Shown piece after piece: positions 1 to 6,920 of a DNA stretch of 8,621 nucleotides. The notes under the pieces were generated by a model. The model made no database searches and was not told the origin of the DNA. It saw nothing but the letters and a program-made list of their open reading frames with translations. The stretch's first letter is position 1, and every line of letters begins with the position of its first letter. Source of the DNA: an uncultured Sulfurovum sp. (GTDB taxonomy: Bacteria; Campylobacterota; Campylobacteria; Campylobacterales; Sulfurovaceae); assembly GCA_902727905.1 (NCBI GenBank), contig CACVAR010000063.1, positions 1-8,621 on the forward strand. The letters are read 5' to 3'. The translations under genes were made by a program, and so were the position numbers.

Positions 1-2
1 AC

Positions 3-1859
3 CAAAACAGTAGTGAATACCTTAACATACCTCAAAGTACTAAAGACAAGATTACTTTAACTACTTTAGATAACCTTAGCATTGAGCAACTAAACCAAGC
101 CATCATAAAAATGGGCTTTACTCCTGTCTCAAAAGAAGATGCCAAAACACATCTCATTTTAAACTCACCCAATGTACACAGTGGAAAACCAAGTATTGAA
201 ACTTTTGAAGAAGAGATTTCCAATGAACTAACCGTTGGAAATACCATTGGTGAAATAGAGATTAACAAAGGAGATGGAGAACTGGTTTACCCTTTTGTAA
301 TAGAAGGTGAAGGAAAAGAACATTTCTTACTGAATAACAACGGAAAACTCATTGTTACCCAAAGCTTTAGCACAGCCCATACCTTTGAGCTAAATGTAAC
401 AGTAAGTAATCAATATGGCTATACCTCTGCTCCCCTAACCATTCACGTAAAAGACTCTGGTAAAATTGGGAAAGCACAACTTGGACGGCTTCAAAATGCA
501 ACCGTAAAACTTTTTAAAATCAACAGTGATGGAAGCCAAGAGTTAGTAACCACTGAAACAACCAACAGTATAGGAAGTCTTAACCTCATAGGAAACTTTG
601 ACTTACGTACTGAACTTCTTGAAGACCATAGTTTTTATGTTTATGAAGTTAGTGAAGGTCTTGATGTGGATGCTGATGACAATGCCCAAAAAGATGAAAC
701 TCCTAGCACCAACAAAGGAAAGCTTAGACTCATTAGCAAAGGAATTTGGATTAAGAATGCCACAGAAAAAATACGTATTACCCCTCTTTCTGAAATGCTC
801 TACACTTACCTAGAGAGAGATGGACTCACTGATATAGAAAATAAATTAGAGAAGTATTCACAAGTTTTATTAAAAAGTTCTTTAGACACAGAGACAGAAA
901 TCAATAGTAAAGACATCATGATATTTAACCCTTTAAAAAATAAGGAAGCACTCTACAATACACTGACTTACAACAGTACTTATAACAATGTCAGAGAGCA
1001 AATAAGACATGGAAACAGTACCTACAAAAACACTACTTTTAATGCTTATGTTGTAGAGTCTTTTCAAGCTAATGCAATAGAAATAGTTGGTTCTTCTATC
1101 TATACCATTGATATGCTAGGTAGTGGAGAATTTAATATTTATGATTTAGAGACTAAAGCAAAAATAGGTGGTGTGAAGCTTCCTAATACTCCTGTGGAAG
1201 GAGATACTCATGTACTCTATATCAATTTATTACATGGTGAAGCAAGAATCTCTAGTTTAATAGATTGGGCTCATGAGCTTTATATAACAGATCAAACAAA
1301 ACCCACCTTAGCTGGTGAACCTTTGATGAAAGAACTTTTAATGACAGGAAACTTTAGAAATACAGCTTTAGGTAAAAGTTCTATCTCAAATTTTTTTAGT
1401 CAAGAACAACAAACACATCTTTATAACCTACCAAAAGATTCAAATGAAACTGAAATAATCAAGTTCTTCAATATTGATATAAACAATGATTTTTATCGAT
1501 TTGAATTTAATTCCCAACTTAAAAAAATTAACAGCTTATGGGTCAACAATGAATATCTTTATATTGTAGGTGACAATAAAATACATATCTTTAAAGAGAC
1601 CAATACCGAAGCAAACCTTAGTAAAATTTATAATGAGACCATAGTGTCAGGAGATATTTTAGGGATAGAAGCAGATATACTCTACATACAAAAAGAGAAA
1701 ATGCTTAGCCTTTATGACATTAGTTCAGCCATTAACCCAACACTTATAGAAAGCATAGCTGTTCCTTTTGACTACAAACTTGGTATCAAAACCAATGGTA
1801 ACTACATTACCACAGGTTCTAAGATACTTGATATAAAGTCGTTAAGGGCTTCTCAATAA
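3..1859 (+). CDS. Large cadherin-like surface/exported protein, C-terminal part (5' end outside window)
   Basis: The reading frame is open from base 3, 36 codons before the first in-frame ATG at 111, so this is the C-terminal 618 residues of a longer protein and the ATG is probably not its start. Numbering from that Met, residues 40-115 look like a cadherin-type beta-sandwich (VYPFVIEGEGKEHF, a GKLIVTQSF turn, FELNVTVSNQYGYTSAPLTI). Residues 125-182 resemble a carboxypeptidase-regulatory/SdrD-B-like beta domain (ATVKLFKINSDGSQELV, FYVYEVSEG). It is followed by an acidic loop DVDADDNAQKDE (185-196) like an EF-hand or thrombospondin type-3 calcium site. Residues 240-274 look like a degenerate dockerin/EF pair ending DIMIFNP. 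The C-terminal 250 residues carry propeller-like strands (SIYTIDMLGSGEFNIYDLE; LYIVGDNKIHIFKE; LSLYDISSAINPTLIESI) reminiscent of LVIVD repeats. Such architecture usually means a cell-surface adhesin or calcium-binding protein. I recall similar proteins in Sulfurimonas/Sulfurovum relatives from memory only. The ligand is unknown. It ends at a hairpin terminator and is transcriptionally separate from the CHAT unit. Confidence 0.88.
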   Translation, partial: QNSSEYLNIPQSTKDKITLTTLDNLSIEQLNQAIIKMGFTPVSKEDAKTHLILNSPNVHSGKPSIETFEEEISNELTVGNTIGEIEINKGDGELVYPFVIEGEGKEHFLLNNNGKLIVTQSFSTAHTFELNVTVSNQYGYTSAPLTIHVKDSGKIGKAQLGRLQNATVKLFKINSDGSQELVTTETTNSIGSLNLIGNFDLRTELLEDHSFYVYEVSEGLDVDADDNAQKDETPSTNKGKLRLISKGIWIKNATEKIRITPLSEMLYTYLERDGLTDIENKLEKYSQVLLKSSLDTETEINSKDIMIFNPLKNKEALYNTLTYNSTYNNVREQIRHGNSTYKNTTFNAYVVESFQANAIEIVGSSIYTIDMLGSGEFNIYDLETKAKIGGVKLPNTPVEGDTHVLYINLLHGEARISSLIDWAHELYITDQTKPTLAGEPLMKELLMTGNFRNTALGKSSISNFFSQEQQTHLYNLPKDSNETEIIKFFNIDINNDFYRFEFNSQLKKINSLWVNNEYLYIVGDNKIHIFKETNTEANLSKIYNETIVSGDILGIEADILYIQKEKMLSLYDISSAINPTLIESIAVPFDYKLGIKTNGNYITTGSKILDIKSLRASQ

Positions 1860-1887
1860 TCATATTAAACTTCTCTATTAAAGAATA

Positions 1888-1914
1888 AAAAGCCAGAGTA
1901 AACCTCTAGCTTTT
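1888..1914. terminator. Bidirectional-looking hairpin terminator between convergent genes
   Basis: The stem is AAAAGC / GCTTTT, then a C-A mismatch, then AGAG / CTCT closing a five-base TAAAC loop. It is flanked by A-rich sequence on the left and T-rich on the right, so it could terminate transcription from either strand. It lies 28 bp after the surface-protein stop and 17 bp beyond the stop of the convergent small gene, which is where a shared terminator is expected. Confidence 0.7.
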
Positions 1915-1930
1915 AAAATGCAAGACATTT

Positions 1931-2125
1931 CTATCTGTCAGTTAAACTATTTTCAGAACTTCTACATGCTCCAAGAAATCTTTCAAGTGGGTCACATTGT
2001 GTGAAAACTGTAGTAGGATTATTCTTTTTAACAGAAACCTCAGGATTACCACCCACATTTGTTGAAGCTGTTGCCATAGCACCTAATACTAAAACCGTAC
2101 TCATAAGTTGTATAAATCTTTTCAT
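1931..2125 (-). CDS. Small secreted protein with two cysteines, unknown function
   Basis: A 64-codon gene. A Shine-Dalgarno sequence AAAGGA sits about 6 bases before the ATG on the minus strand, which supports it being real and fixes the start. The N-terminus is a typical Sec signal peptide: basic MKRF, a hydrophobic core (LMSTVLVLGAMA), and an A-T-A signal-peptidase I site, with cleavage predicted after residue 20. The mature part would be about 44 residues, polar, rich in Asn/Ser/Thr, with Cys44 and Cys54 in the segment TQCDPLERFLGACR. The two cysteines could form one disulfide in the periplasm. There is no lipobox, so it is not a lipoprotein. I do not recognise the family. It faces away from the HTH gene at 2317 and shares its upstream control region, so co-regulation with the CHAT unit is possible but not shown. 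It could also be an unrelated envelope peptide. Confidence 0.75.
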   Translation of the reverse strand: MKRFIQLMSTVLVLGAMATASTNVGGNPEVSVKKNNPTTVFTQCDPLERFLGACRSSENSLTDR

Positions 2126-2158
2126 GATTTATCCTTTGTTTTAAAATTTATGATTGAC

Positions 2159-2172
2159 TGATTAAGTAATCA
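2159..2172. promoter_or_regulatory. Palindromic candidate operator (TGATTA-AG-TAATCA)
   Basis: A perfect 6+6 inverted repeat with a two-base centre, within the gap between divergent genes. It sits 34-47 bp before the start of the small secreted protein gene, where it would overlap that gene's promoter, and about 145 bp before the HTH gene. Two-fold symmetric sites of this size are typical for dimeric HTH regulators. Which protein binds here, if any, cannot be told from the sequence. In DNA this AT-rich, a chance 6+6 palindrome is not negligible. Confidence 0.35.
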
Positions 2173-2252
2173 TGGTGCTAGTTTATTGGTCTGCTTGGAA
2201 ATAGGACAGCACTTTTTAGGGAACATTTTGGTGTATTTTGGAAAGAACTGGG

Positions 2253-2279
2253 AAACTCTATTTCATAAGAGATGAGTTT
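2253..2279. promoter_or_regulatory. Inverted repeat AAACTC-N15-GAGTTT abutting the reg1 promoter
   Basis: Six-base arms at 2253-2258 and 2274-2279 are separated by 15 bases. The right arm runs into the T-tract just upstream of the candidate -10 element at 2285-2290, so a protein bound here would overlap the promoter of the HTH gene. This is consistent with autoregulation by reg1. Hairpin formation is less likely because the loop is long and the stem short. Confidence 0.3.
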
Positions 2280-2290
2280 TTAGATAAAAT
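2277..2290 (+). promoter_or_regulatory. Candidate sigma-70 promoter for the reg1-CHAT unit
   Basis: TAAAAT at 2285-2290 matches the -10 consensus at five of six positions. It is preceded by a T-run (2277-2281), the kind of T-rich block that replaces a strict -35 box in Campylobacterota promoters. A transcript would begin near 2297, giving a leader of about 20 bases that contains the AGGAG ribosome site at 2305-2309. I saw no better candidate between 2174 and 2316, but AT-rich DNA yields such matches easily. Confidence 0.4.
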
Positions 2291-2316
2291 CAAAATTAAA
2301 AAACAGGAGTTTTAAT

Positions 2317-3048
2317 ATGACAGATGATACAAACAGTGTTTTTTACTATAATGAAGAGAAATTAAGTTTTATTATTGACTACTTACAGCTTGATGTTAAA
2401 GATATAGCTGATGTCTTTGGCACAAAGTCAAACTACATCTCTAAACTCCGTGACCAAATGCATAACACTTTAAAACCCATGCATCTTCATGCCTTTTCAC
2501 ATGCTTTTAATGTGCCTTATAAGATTTTTGAAAACAAAAGCATCAACTCTTCAGAGAAAATTAAAGCTGTTTTAGAAGAAAAAGAAGCCTCTGACAACAA
2601 AACCATTTTTAAAAACAATGAACAACTCATGGAGAACATTGAAGGTGATTGGTATGCTTACTTCTATCCTAGTAATCGTTTTAGCAATCTCTACTGCATC
2701 AAAACAACTATTGACAAAAATGGAGATGTAATAGATGCCAACAACAATGCTGGTAAATTATTTATGGGTAAAAATCAGTCCATGATTGTTAAAGAGGCGT
2801 TTAACAGTAAAAACCTTGTCAACATTATCTTTGACAACCATCAAGTAGCGTACAACATGTTTCATTTTTCTCTGGTTTCCAAAAGAAACCATGTCAACCG
2901 AGAAATGCTAAACTTTGGTTTTTTTTCAAGAAAAGAGATAGAACCAGACATTGCCAAAGAGATACTCGGTGAAAAAAAATACCTACAACTAAAAATGCAA
3001 TGTGACTTTGTAGAGAGGATTAGTGAGTATGTTGAGGTTATTAATTAG
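2317..3048 (+). CDS. HTH-type regulator (reg1) with an unrecognised C-terminal domain, paralogue of the gene at 6921
   Basis: A 243-residue predicted cytoplasmic protein with no signal peptide; AGGAG lies 7 bases before the ATG. Residues 16-71 look like an XRE/lambda-repressor-like helix-turn-helix: LSFIIDYLQ, VKDIADVFG, then the recognition-helix candidate SNYISKLRDQM and supporting helices (LHAFSHAFNVPYKIFE). A linker (72-100) leads to a mixed alpha/beta domain (about 103-236) with GDWYAYFYPSN (110-120), GKNQSMIVKE (151-160), NFGFFSRKE (199-207) and AKEILGEKKYLQLK (213-226). The same motifs occur in the same order in the protein at 6921-7715, so the two are paralogues. Known for the family: HTH-plus-sensor proteins commonly regulate their own operon. 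Inference: reg1 controls the CHAT unit and senses something through its C-terminal domain. Its 3' end overlaps the CHAT gene, implying coupled translation. The DNA-binding assignment is motif-based only; the ligand and fold of the C-terminal domain are unknown. Confidence 0.85.
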   Translation: MTDDTNSVFYYNEEKLSFIIDYLQLDVKDIADVFGTKSNYISKLRDQMHNTLKPMHLHAFSHAFNVPYKIFENKSINSSEKIKAVLEEKEASDNKTIFKNNEQLMENIEGDWYAYFYPSNRFSNLYCIKTTIDKNGDVIDANNNAGKLFMGKNQSMIVKEAFNSKNLVNIIFDNHQVAYNMFHFSLVSKRNHVNREMLNFGFFSRKEIEPDIAKEILGEKKYLQLKMQCDFVERISEYVEVIN

Positions 3049-6000
3049 GGGAATTTTTGTAGTTTTTGTTTTTTCTTTTTCTTTGTTTGGGATTGAGGAT
3101 TTTGAAAGAATTTGTGATGAAGAAGTTTTAAAAAAGGATTTTGATTTTTCTATTATTCAAAATTCGTGTTTAAAAACAGCAGAGAAATATGAAGAAGAGA
3201 ATGATACGGAGAATGCTTCTTGGTATTATCTATTAAGTAAAAACTTAAACCAAAATTTAGAAAATCAAGAAGATATAAACAGTAGTTTTCTTTTTTATAT
3301 TAATCAAGGACACACTTATGTCTTAACCCATCATTTGAATAAAGCGAAAATTGCCTATGAAAATGTACTTACTTTTGATATCAATGTAAATAAAGAACTT
3401 CAAAGAGATTATACTATTTTAAAGAGGCTCTATCCAAATAAAAAAAAGCAATTAAAAGAAGGTTTAAAAATTTGGAATAGTGCTAATGCAATATTTTTAC
3501 AAATTACTAAACTCACTAAAGAATATGAAAAGCTCTATGATAAGAATCACTATGACTTGATGATAAAAAAGTTCAATGCAATAATTAAATTAAAAAATAA
3601 AACTATTCTCAATCAAAGTAGTTCAATTATGTTAGATTATTATAATCTTGCACTTATTCATGAAGAACGAAAACATTATCAAAAATCTATTGACAACTAC
3701 TTACAGTCACTACAGATAGCAAAAAATATATTACCAAAAGGTCATCTACACATTGGCACTATTTATAATAGTTTAGGATTACTTCATAATGACGTAAAAG
3801 AGTATAAAAAAGCTGAAAAGTACTATTTTAAAGCTTTAGATATTTATCTAAAAGAAGTTAAAGAAGATGACGACTTAATTGCAGTTATATACAATAACTT
3901 AGCAACTATTTATGGTGATAATCAAGCTTATGATAATGCCCTTCTCTACTACAACAAAGCACTTAAAATTGAAAAGAAAAATCATTCTAAAAATATTGTA
4001 AATACCTATTATAATATAGGACTGTTATACCAACAAATGAAAAGCTATGATAATGTTTTACCTACTTATAAAAAAGTAATTCCTTTTATAAAAGATAATT
4101 CATTAAAAATGGCAACATACCATAGCCTTTTAGCTGCATACTATCAAGAAGTTGAAGAGAATGAATACGCCCTTTTTTACTATAAAGAAGCATTAAAAAC
4201 TAGAAAAAGTATCTTAGGTGAACTACATCCTGATACAGCAGAAAGCTTTAATAGCCTCGGATCTATCTATGAAGCATTAAAAGATCTTGAACAAGCACTA
4301 ATTTTTTATGAGAAAGCTCTTAAAATTAATAAAATACTTTTAGATAAAAATGATAACTTTATTGCCATTAGTCATAATAATATTGCTTCCATTTATACAA
4401 ATCTGAACAAATATGAAAAAGCAAAAATAAATCTTTTAAAAACACTAAAAATAAAACAAAATATTTTGAAAAAAAATGATATAGATTTTGCTGTAACTTA
4501 TACAAACTTAGGTTTTATAGAAGAAAAATTAAAACATTACCAAATTGCTTCCAAATACTATACTCAAGCTCTATCTCTGTACCTAAAAAATAAAGGAGAA
4601 AAAAGTCTTGAAGTCTCTATTATCTATAATCATATTGCCTCCCTACACAAAGAACAAAAAGAGTACTACTGGGCAATAGAATATCTTGAAAAAGCTAAAA
4701 ATATTATGGATACTATATTGAGTAAAAACCATACTGAAAAATCTCTTATCTATAATAATTTAGGTCTTCTCTATGGCTACATAGATGCTTATAAAAAATC
4801 TTATTACTATAATCTATTATCTTTCCAAATATTTTTGAATAACCAAAATAAAAATTTTCGTACACTCGACAGTAAGCAAAAAAAGAAATATATAAATTCT
4901 TTTGGAAATCGCGTTGACAACTTATTTAATTCTGCTATATTACACATTCATCAACTCCCTAATATAAAAGATGTCAATCCCATTAAACAAAATACCTTGA
5001 CTCATTGGCTAAATTATAAAGGTACTATTTTTAATACTGAAAATATTTTATCTATGGTCTACAGTAAAACTACTAATCAAACTGTTAAAAACAACATAGA
5101 TAAGTTAAAACTTCTAACCATCCAATTGGATAAGTTAGAACATAACTATATGGGTCAACAAAGTTACAAAGATAAAAAAGAAAAAAAAGAGATTAAAGAA
5201 CAGATACATAATCTTCAAATTATACTCAATAGACAAACCCCAAAATTCAAAAATTTGCTAAATTTAGATACTATAAATATAGAAAGCATAACATCAAACT
5301 TAAAAGAGAATGAACTATACATAGACTTTGCAAAAGGGGAGAAAAGTTATTATATTTTTACACTAGACAACAATAAGCATATAACTTTTAATCTAATCAA
5401 TAAAACAGATACCAAAGAGATTGAAGAGAATATCAAAGCTTTTAATGTAAACATTAATGAAGTAGCTAATTCCATAGAAGAAAACAATATCACTCTTTCA
5501 ACCAAAGAACTAAAAAGTAAAAGCCAAAAGATACTCTCTACACTTTATGACAAACTTTTTAAAAAGTATTTAAAGGAAGTTACAAAAAATAAAGATACTT
5601 TAATAATCTCACCTGATGGAATGCTAAATTTTTTACCATTTGAAGCACTTTATCATAACAATCAATACCTAATAGAAAACTATCAAGTCAGCTATATCTC
5701 CTCTGGACGAGAATTAATTAGACAGACTAAAAGAGACAATAATCAAACAGCTTCAAAAATTGTTGTGTTTGGAAGTCCTGATTTTTGGCTAGAGCTACCA
5801 AAAAAAGAGTCTAAAAAGAGTCAATCTAAAAATGTCATAACTAACGAGGATGTAACTATTTTCGATATAAATTTTTCACCCTTAGATATCTCTAAAAAAG
5901 AGATAGACACCATGAGAAAGTACTACCCTACACTAGAAGTCTATCAAGGAAAAAATGCTACTGTTGAAAACCTCTTTAAAGTTCAAAGTCCTAAAATATT

Positions 6001-6442
6001 GCATATCTCCACTCATGGTTTTTTTCTAAATAATGAAAAAAATCCAAACCCTATGTTGGCATCAGGCTTAGCATTTGCAGGAGCAAACTATGCCAACTAC
6101 GAAAGTGATGCACGAGGTATTGCCACTGCACTCAAACTCTCTAGTTTAAATTTACAAAGCACAAAACTGGTCGTTTTATCTGCTTGTGAAACAGGTTTGG
6201 GTAAAATACACCAAGCAGAAGGAATTACAGGTCTATCAAAAGCATTCATACAAGCTGGAGCTCAAAATGTTATTAGCACACTTTGGAATGTAAGTGCAAA
6301 AAAAACGGTAACACTTATGCAACATTTTTATGAAAATGCTCATAAAAAAGACAACTATGCTACAGCTTTACACAAAGCAAAACTTCAAATGATTCATATG
6401 CACCCTTACTACTGGAGTGCATTTATAATAAATGGCATTTAA
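3023..6442 (+). CDS. Exported TPR-CHAT caspase-like protease
   Basis: 1139 residues from a GTG at 3023. The ATG at 3029 (two codons in) is an equally or more likely start, with AGAGG at 3014-3018 ten bases before it. The N-terminus (LLIRGIFVVFVFSFSLFG, then IEDF) is a signal peptide or membrane anchor, which puts the rest in the periplasm. Residues about 200-607 contain ten consecutive TPRs with a period near 42 residues, kinesin-light-chain style (for example YNSLGLLHNDVKEYKKAEKY, YNNLATIYGDNQAYDNALLY, FNSLGSIYEALKDLEQALIF). A degenerate repeat occurs near 88-120. A charged, probably coiled-coil segment (about 685-740) leads to the CHAT domain (about 760-1139). The dyad is intact: His998 in HISTHGFF and Cys1055 in LSACETGLG, followed by GITGLSKAFIQAGAQNVIST and a closing YYWSAFIINGI. 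CHAT peptidases are clan CD relatives of caspases and separase, and the TPRs probably bind a regulator or substrate. The gene overlaps reg1 and is followed 24 bp later by a secreted-protein gene. The substrate is unknown. It is unlike the CRISPR type III Craspase subunit, given the export signal and absence of cas genes. Confidence 0.95.
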   Translation: MSMLRLLIRGIFVVFVFSFSLFGIEDFERICDEEVLKKDFDFSIIQNSCLKTAEKYEEENDTENASWYYLLSKNLNQNLENQEDINSSFLFYINQGHTYVLTHHLNKAKIAYENVLTFDINVNKELQRDYTILKRLYPNKKKQLKEGLKIWNSANAIFLQITKLTKEYEKLYDKNHYDLMIKKFNAIIKLKNKTILNQSSSIMLDYYNLALIHEERKHYQKSIDNYLQSLQIAKNILPKGHLHIGTIYNSLGLLHNDVKEYKKAEKYYFKALDIYLKEVKEDDDLIAVIYNNLATIYGDNQAYDNALLYYNKALKIEKKNHSKNIVNTYYNIGLLYQQMKSYDNVLPTYKKVIPFIKDNSLKMATYHSLLAAYYQEVEENEYALFYYKEALKTRKSILGELHPDTAESFNSLGSIYEALKDLEQALIFYEKALKINKILLDKNDNFIAISHNNIASIYTNLNKYEKAKINLLKTLKIKQNILKKNDIDFAVTYTNLGFIEEKLKHYQIASKYYTQALSLYLKNKGEKSLEVSIIYNHIASLHKEQKEYYWAIEYLEKAKNIMDTILSKNHTEKSLIYNNLGLLYGYIDAYKKSYYYNLLSFQIFLNNQNKNFRTLDSKQKKKYINSFGNRVDNLFNSAILHIHQLPNIKDVNPIKQNTLTHWLNYKGTIFNTENILSMVYSKTTNQTVKNNIDKLKLLTIQLDKLEHNYMGQQSYKDKKEKKEIKEQIHNLQIILNRQTPKFKNLLNLDTINIESITSNLKENELYIDFAKGEKSYYIFTLDNNKHITFNLINKTDTKEIEENIKAFNVNINEVANSIEENNITLSTKELKSKSQKILSTLYDKLFKKYLKEVTKNKDTLIISPDGMLNFLPFEALYHNNQYLIENYQVSYISSGRELIRQTKRDNNQTASKIVVFGSPDFWLELPKKESKKSQSKNVITNEDVTIFDINFSPLDISKKEIDTMRKYYPTLEVYQGKNATVENLFKVQSPKILHISTHGFFLNNEKNPNPMLASGLAFAGANYANYESDARGIATALKLSSLNLQSTKLVVLSACETGLGKIHQAEGITGLSKAFIQAGAQNVISTLWNVSAKKTVTLMQHFYENAHKKDNYATALHKAKLQMIHMHPYYWSAFIINGI

Positions 6443-6455
6443 GCATATTACTAAT

Positions 6456-6461
6456 AAGGAG
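6456..6461 (+). promoter_or_regulatory. Strong ribosome binding site for the 142-aa exported protein
   Basis: A full AAGGAG, five bases before the ATG at 6467, inside the 24-bp gap after the CHAT stop. It is the best Shine-Dalgarno match in the four-gene unit and suggests that the small exported protein is translated at least as well as the protease. Confidence 0.65.
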
Positions 6462-6466
6462 AAATC

Positions 6467-6895
6467 ATGCTAAAGAAACTATCTATAACACTATTGGCTA
6501 TCAGTGCTCTTTGGGCTGCTAATCCACCTGTAGAGATAAAGCAGATTAAAAAACCTCCTGTGGATGAAGGAATTGATGCAAAACCAGTAGAAGATAGAAT
6601 CAAAGGCATAACATTCATCAATAGCCAAGAGTCTAACCTAACATCAACACTTTCTCTGTCGAATGAAAGTCAAACCATTGTTATTGGCTTTAAAACAACA
6701 TCTCATGTGCCACTTACCTGTAAAGTAATACGAGGCAAAAAAGAGATTTTATCCATAAGCAAAAAACCCAAGAATCCAAGAGAAAGTAGAGCTTTACAAT
6801 TTGAGATTAAAAAGGCAATACTTCAAGTCAATGACAAGCTTACTATTAGTAATAATGCTAATATCCAAATTAGAAAGATAAAACTTATTAAGTAA
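6467..6895 (+). CDS. Small exported protein linked to the CHAT protease, unknown function
   Basis: 142 residues. The N-terminus MLKKLSITLLAISALWAA is a clear Sec signal peptide with cleavage near residues 17-18. There is no lipobox cysteine at the cleavage point. The mature N-terminal region (about 19-46) is Pro/Lys/Asp-rich and probably disordered (VEIKQIKKPPVDEGIDAKPV). Residues about 47-142 look like a compact all-beta domain (TSTLSLSN, QTIVIGFKTT, TCKVIRGKKEILSISKK, DKLTISNNANIQIRKIKL), possibly Ig-like, with a single Cys85. I do not recognise the family. It lies 24 bp after the CHAT gene and 25 bp before reg2, so it is very likely co-transcribed with both. As the CHAT protein also appears exported, this protein is a reasonable candidate substrate, inhibitor or adaptor of the protease in the same compartment. 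That is inference from context only; an unrelated envelope protein cannot be excluded. Confidence 0.85.
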   Translation: MLKKLSITLLAISALWAANPPVEIKQIKKPPVDEGIDAKPVEDRIKGITFINSQESNLTSTLSLSNESQTIVIGFKTTSHVPLTCKVIRGKKEILSISKKPKNPRESRALQFEIKKAILQVNDKLTISNNANIQIRKIKLIK

Positions 6896-6920
6896 CAGTT
6901 AAAGGTGAACATAGGCTATT

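Noticed and set aside
32..268. 78-codon minus-strand open frame
   Set aside because: It lies entirely antisense to the surface-protein gene, whose frame continues to the window edge and has clear domain content. No ribosome site or recognisable product.
598..813. 71-codon plus-strand open frame inside the surface-protein gene
   Set aside because: Out-of-frame shadow of a well-supported coding region. Its Met-rich low-complexity translation is typical of a shifted frame.
2196..2212. Possible sigma-54 promoter (GG-N10-GC spacing)
   Set aside because: The GG and GC spacing fits, but the flanking bases (TTGGAAA and CAGCA) depart from the TGGCAC / TTGCA consensus, and a better-placed -10 candidate exists nearer the gene.
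2317..3048. Interpretation of the reg1/reg2 pair as a toxin-antitoxin system
   Set aside because: The two genes are paralogues of similar size separated by about 3.9 kb of operon, with no recognisable toxin fold. The shared domain fits a regulator or sensor better.
3023..6442. Interpretation as the TPR-CHAT subunit of a type III CRISPR (Craspase) system
   Set aside because: No cas gene, CRISPR repeat or Csx30/Csx31-like partner is visible in the window, and the protein has an export signal.
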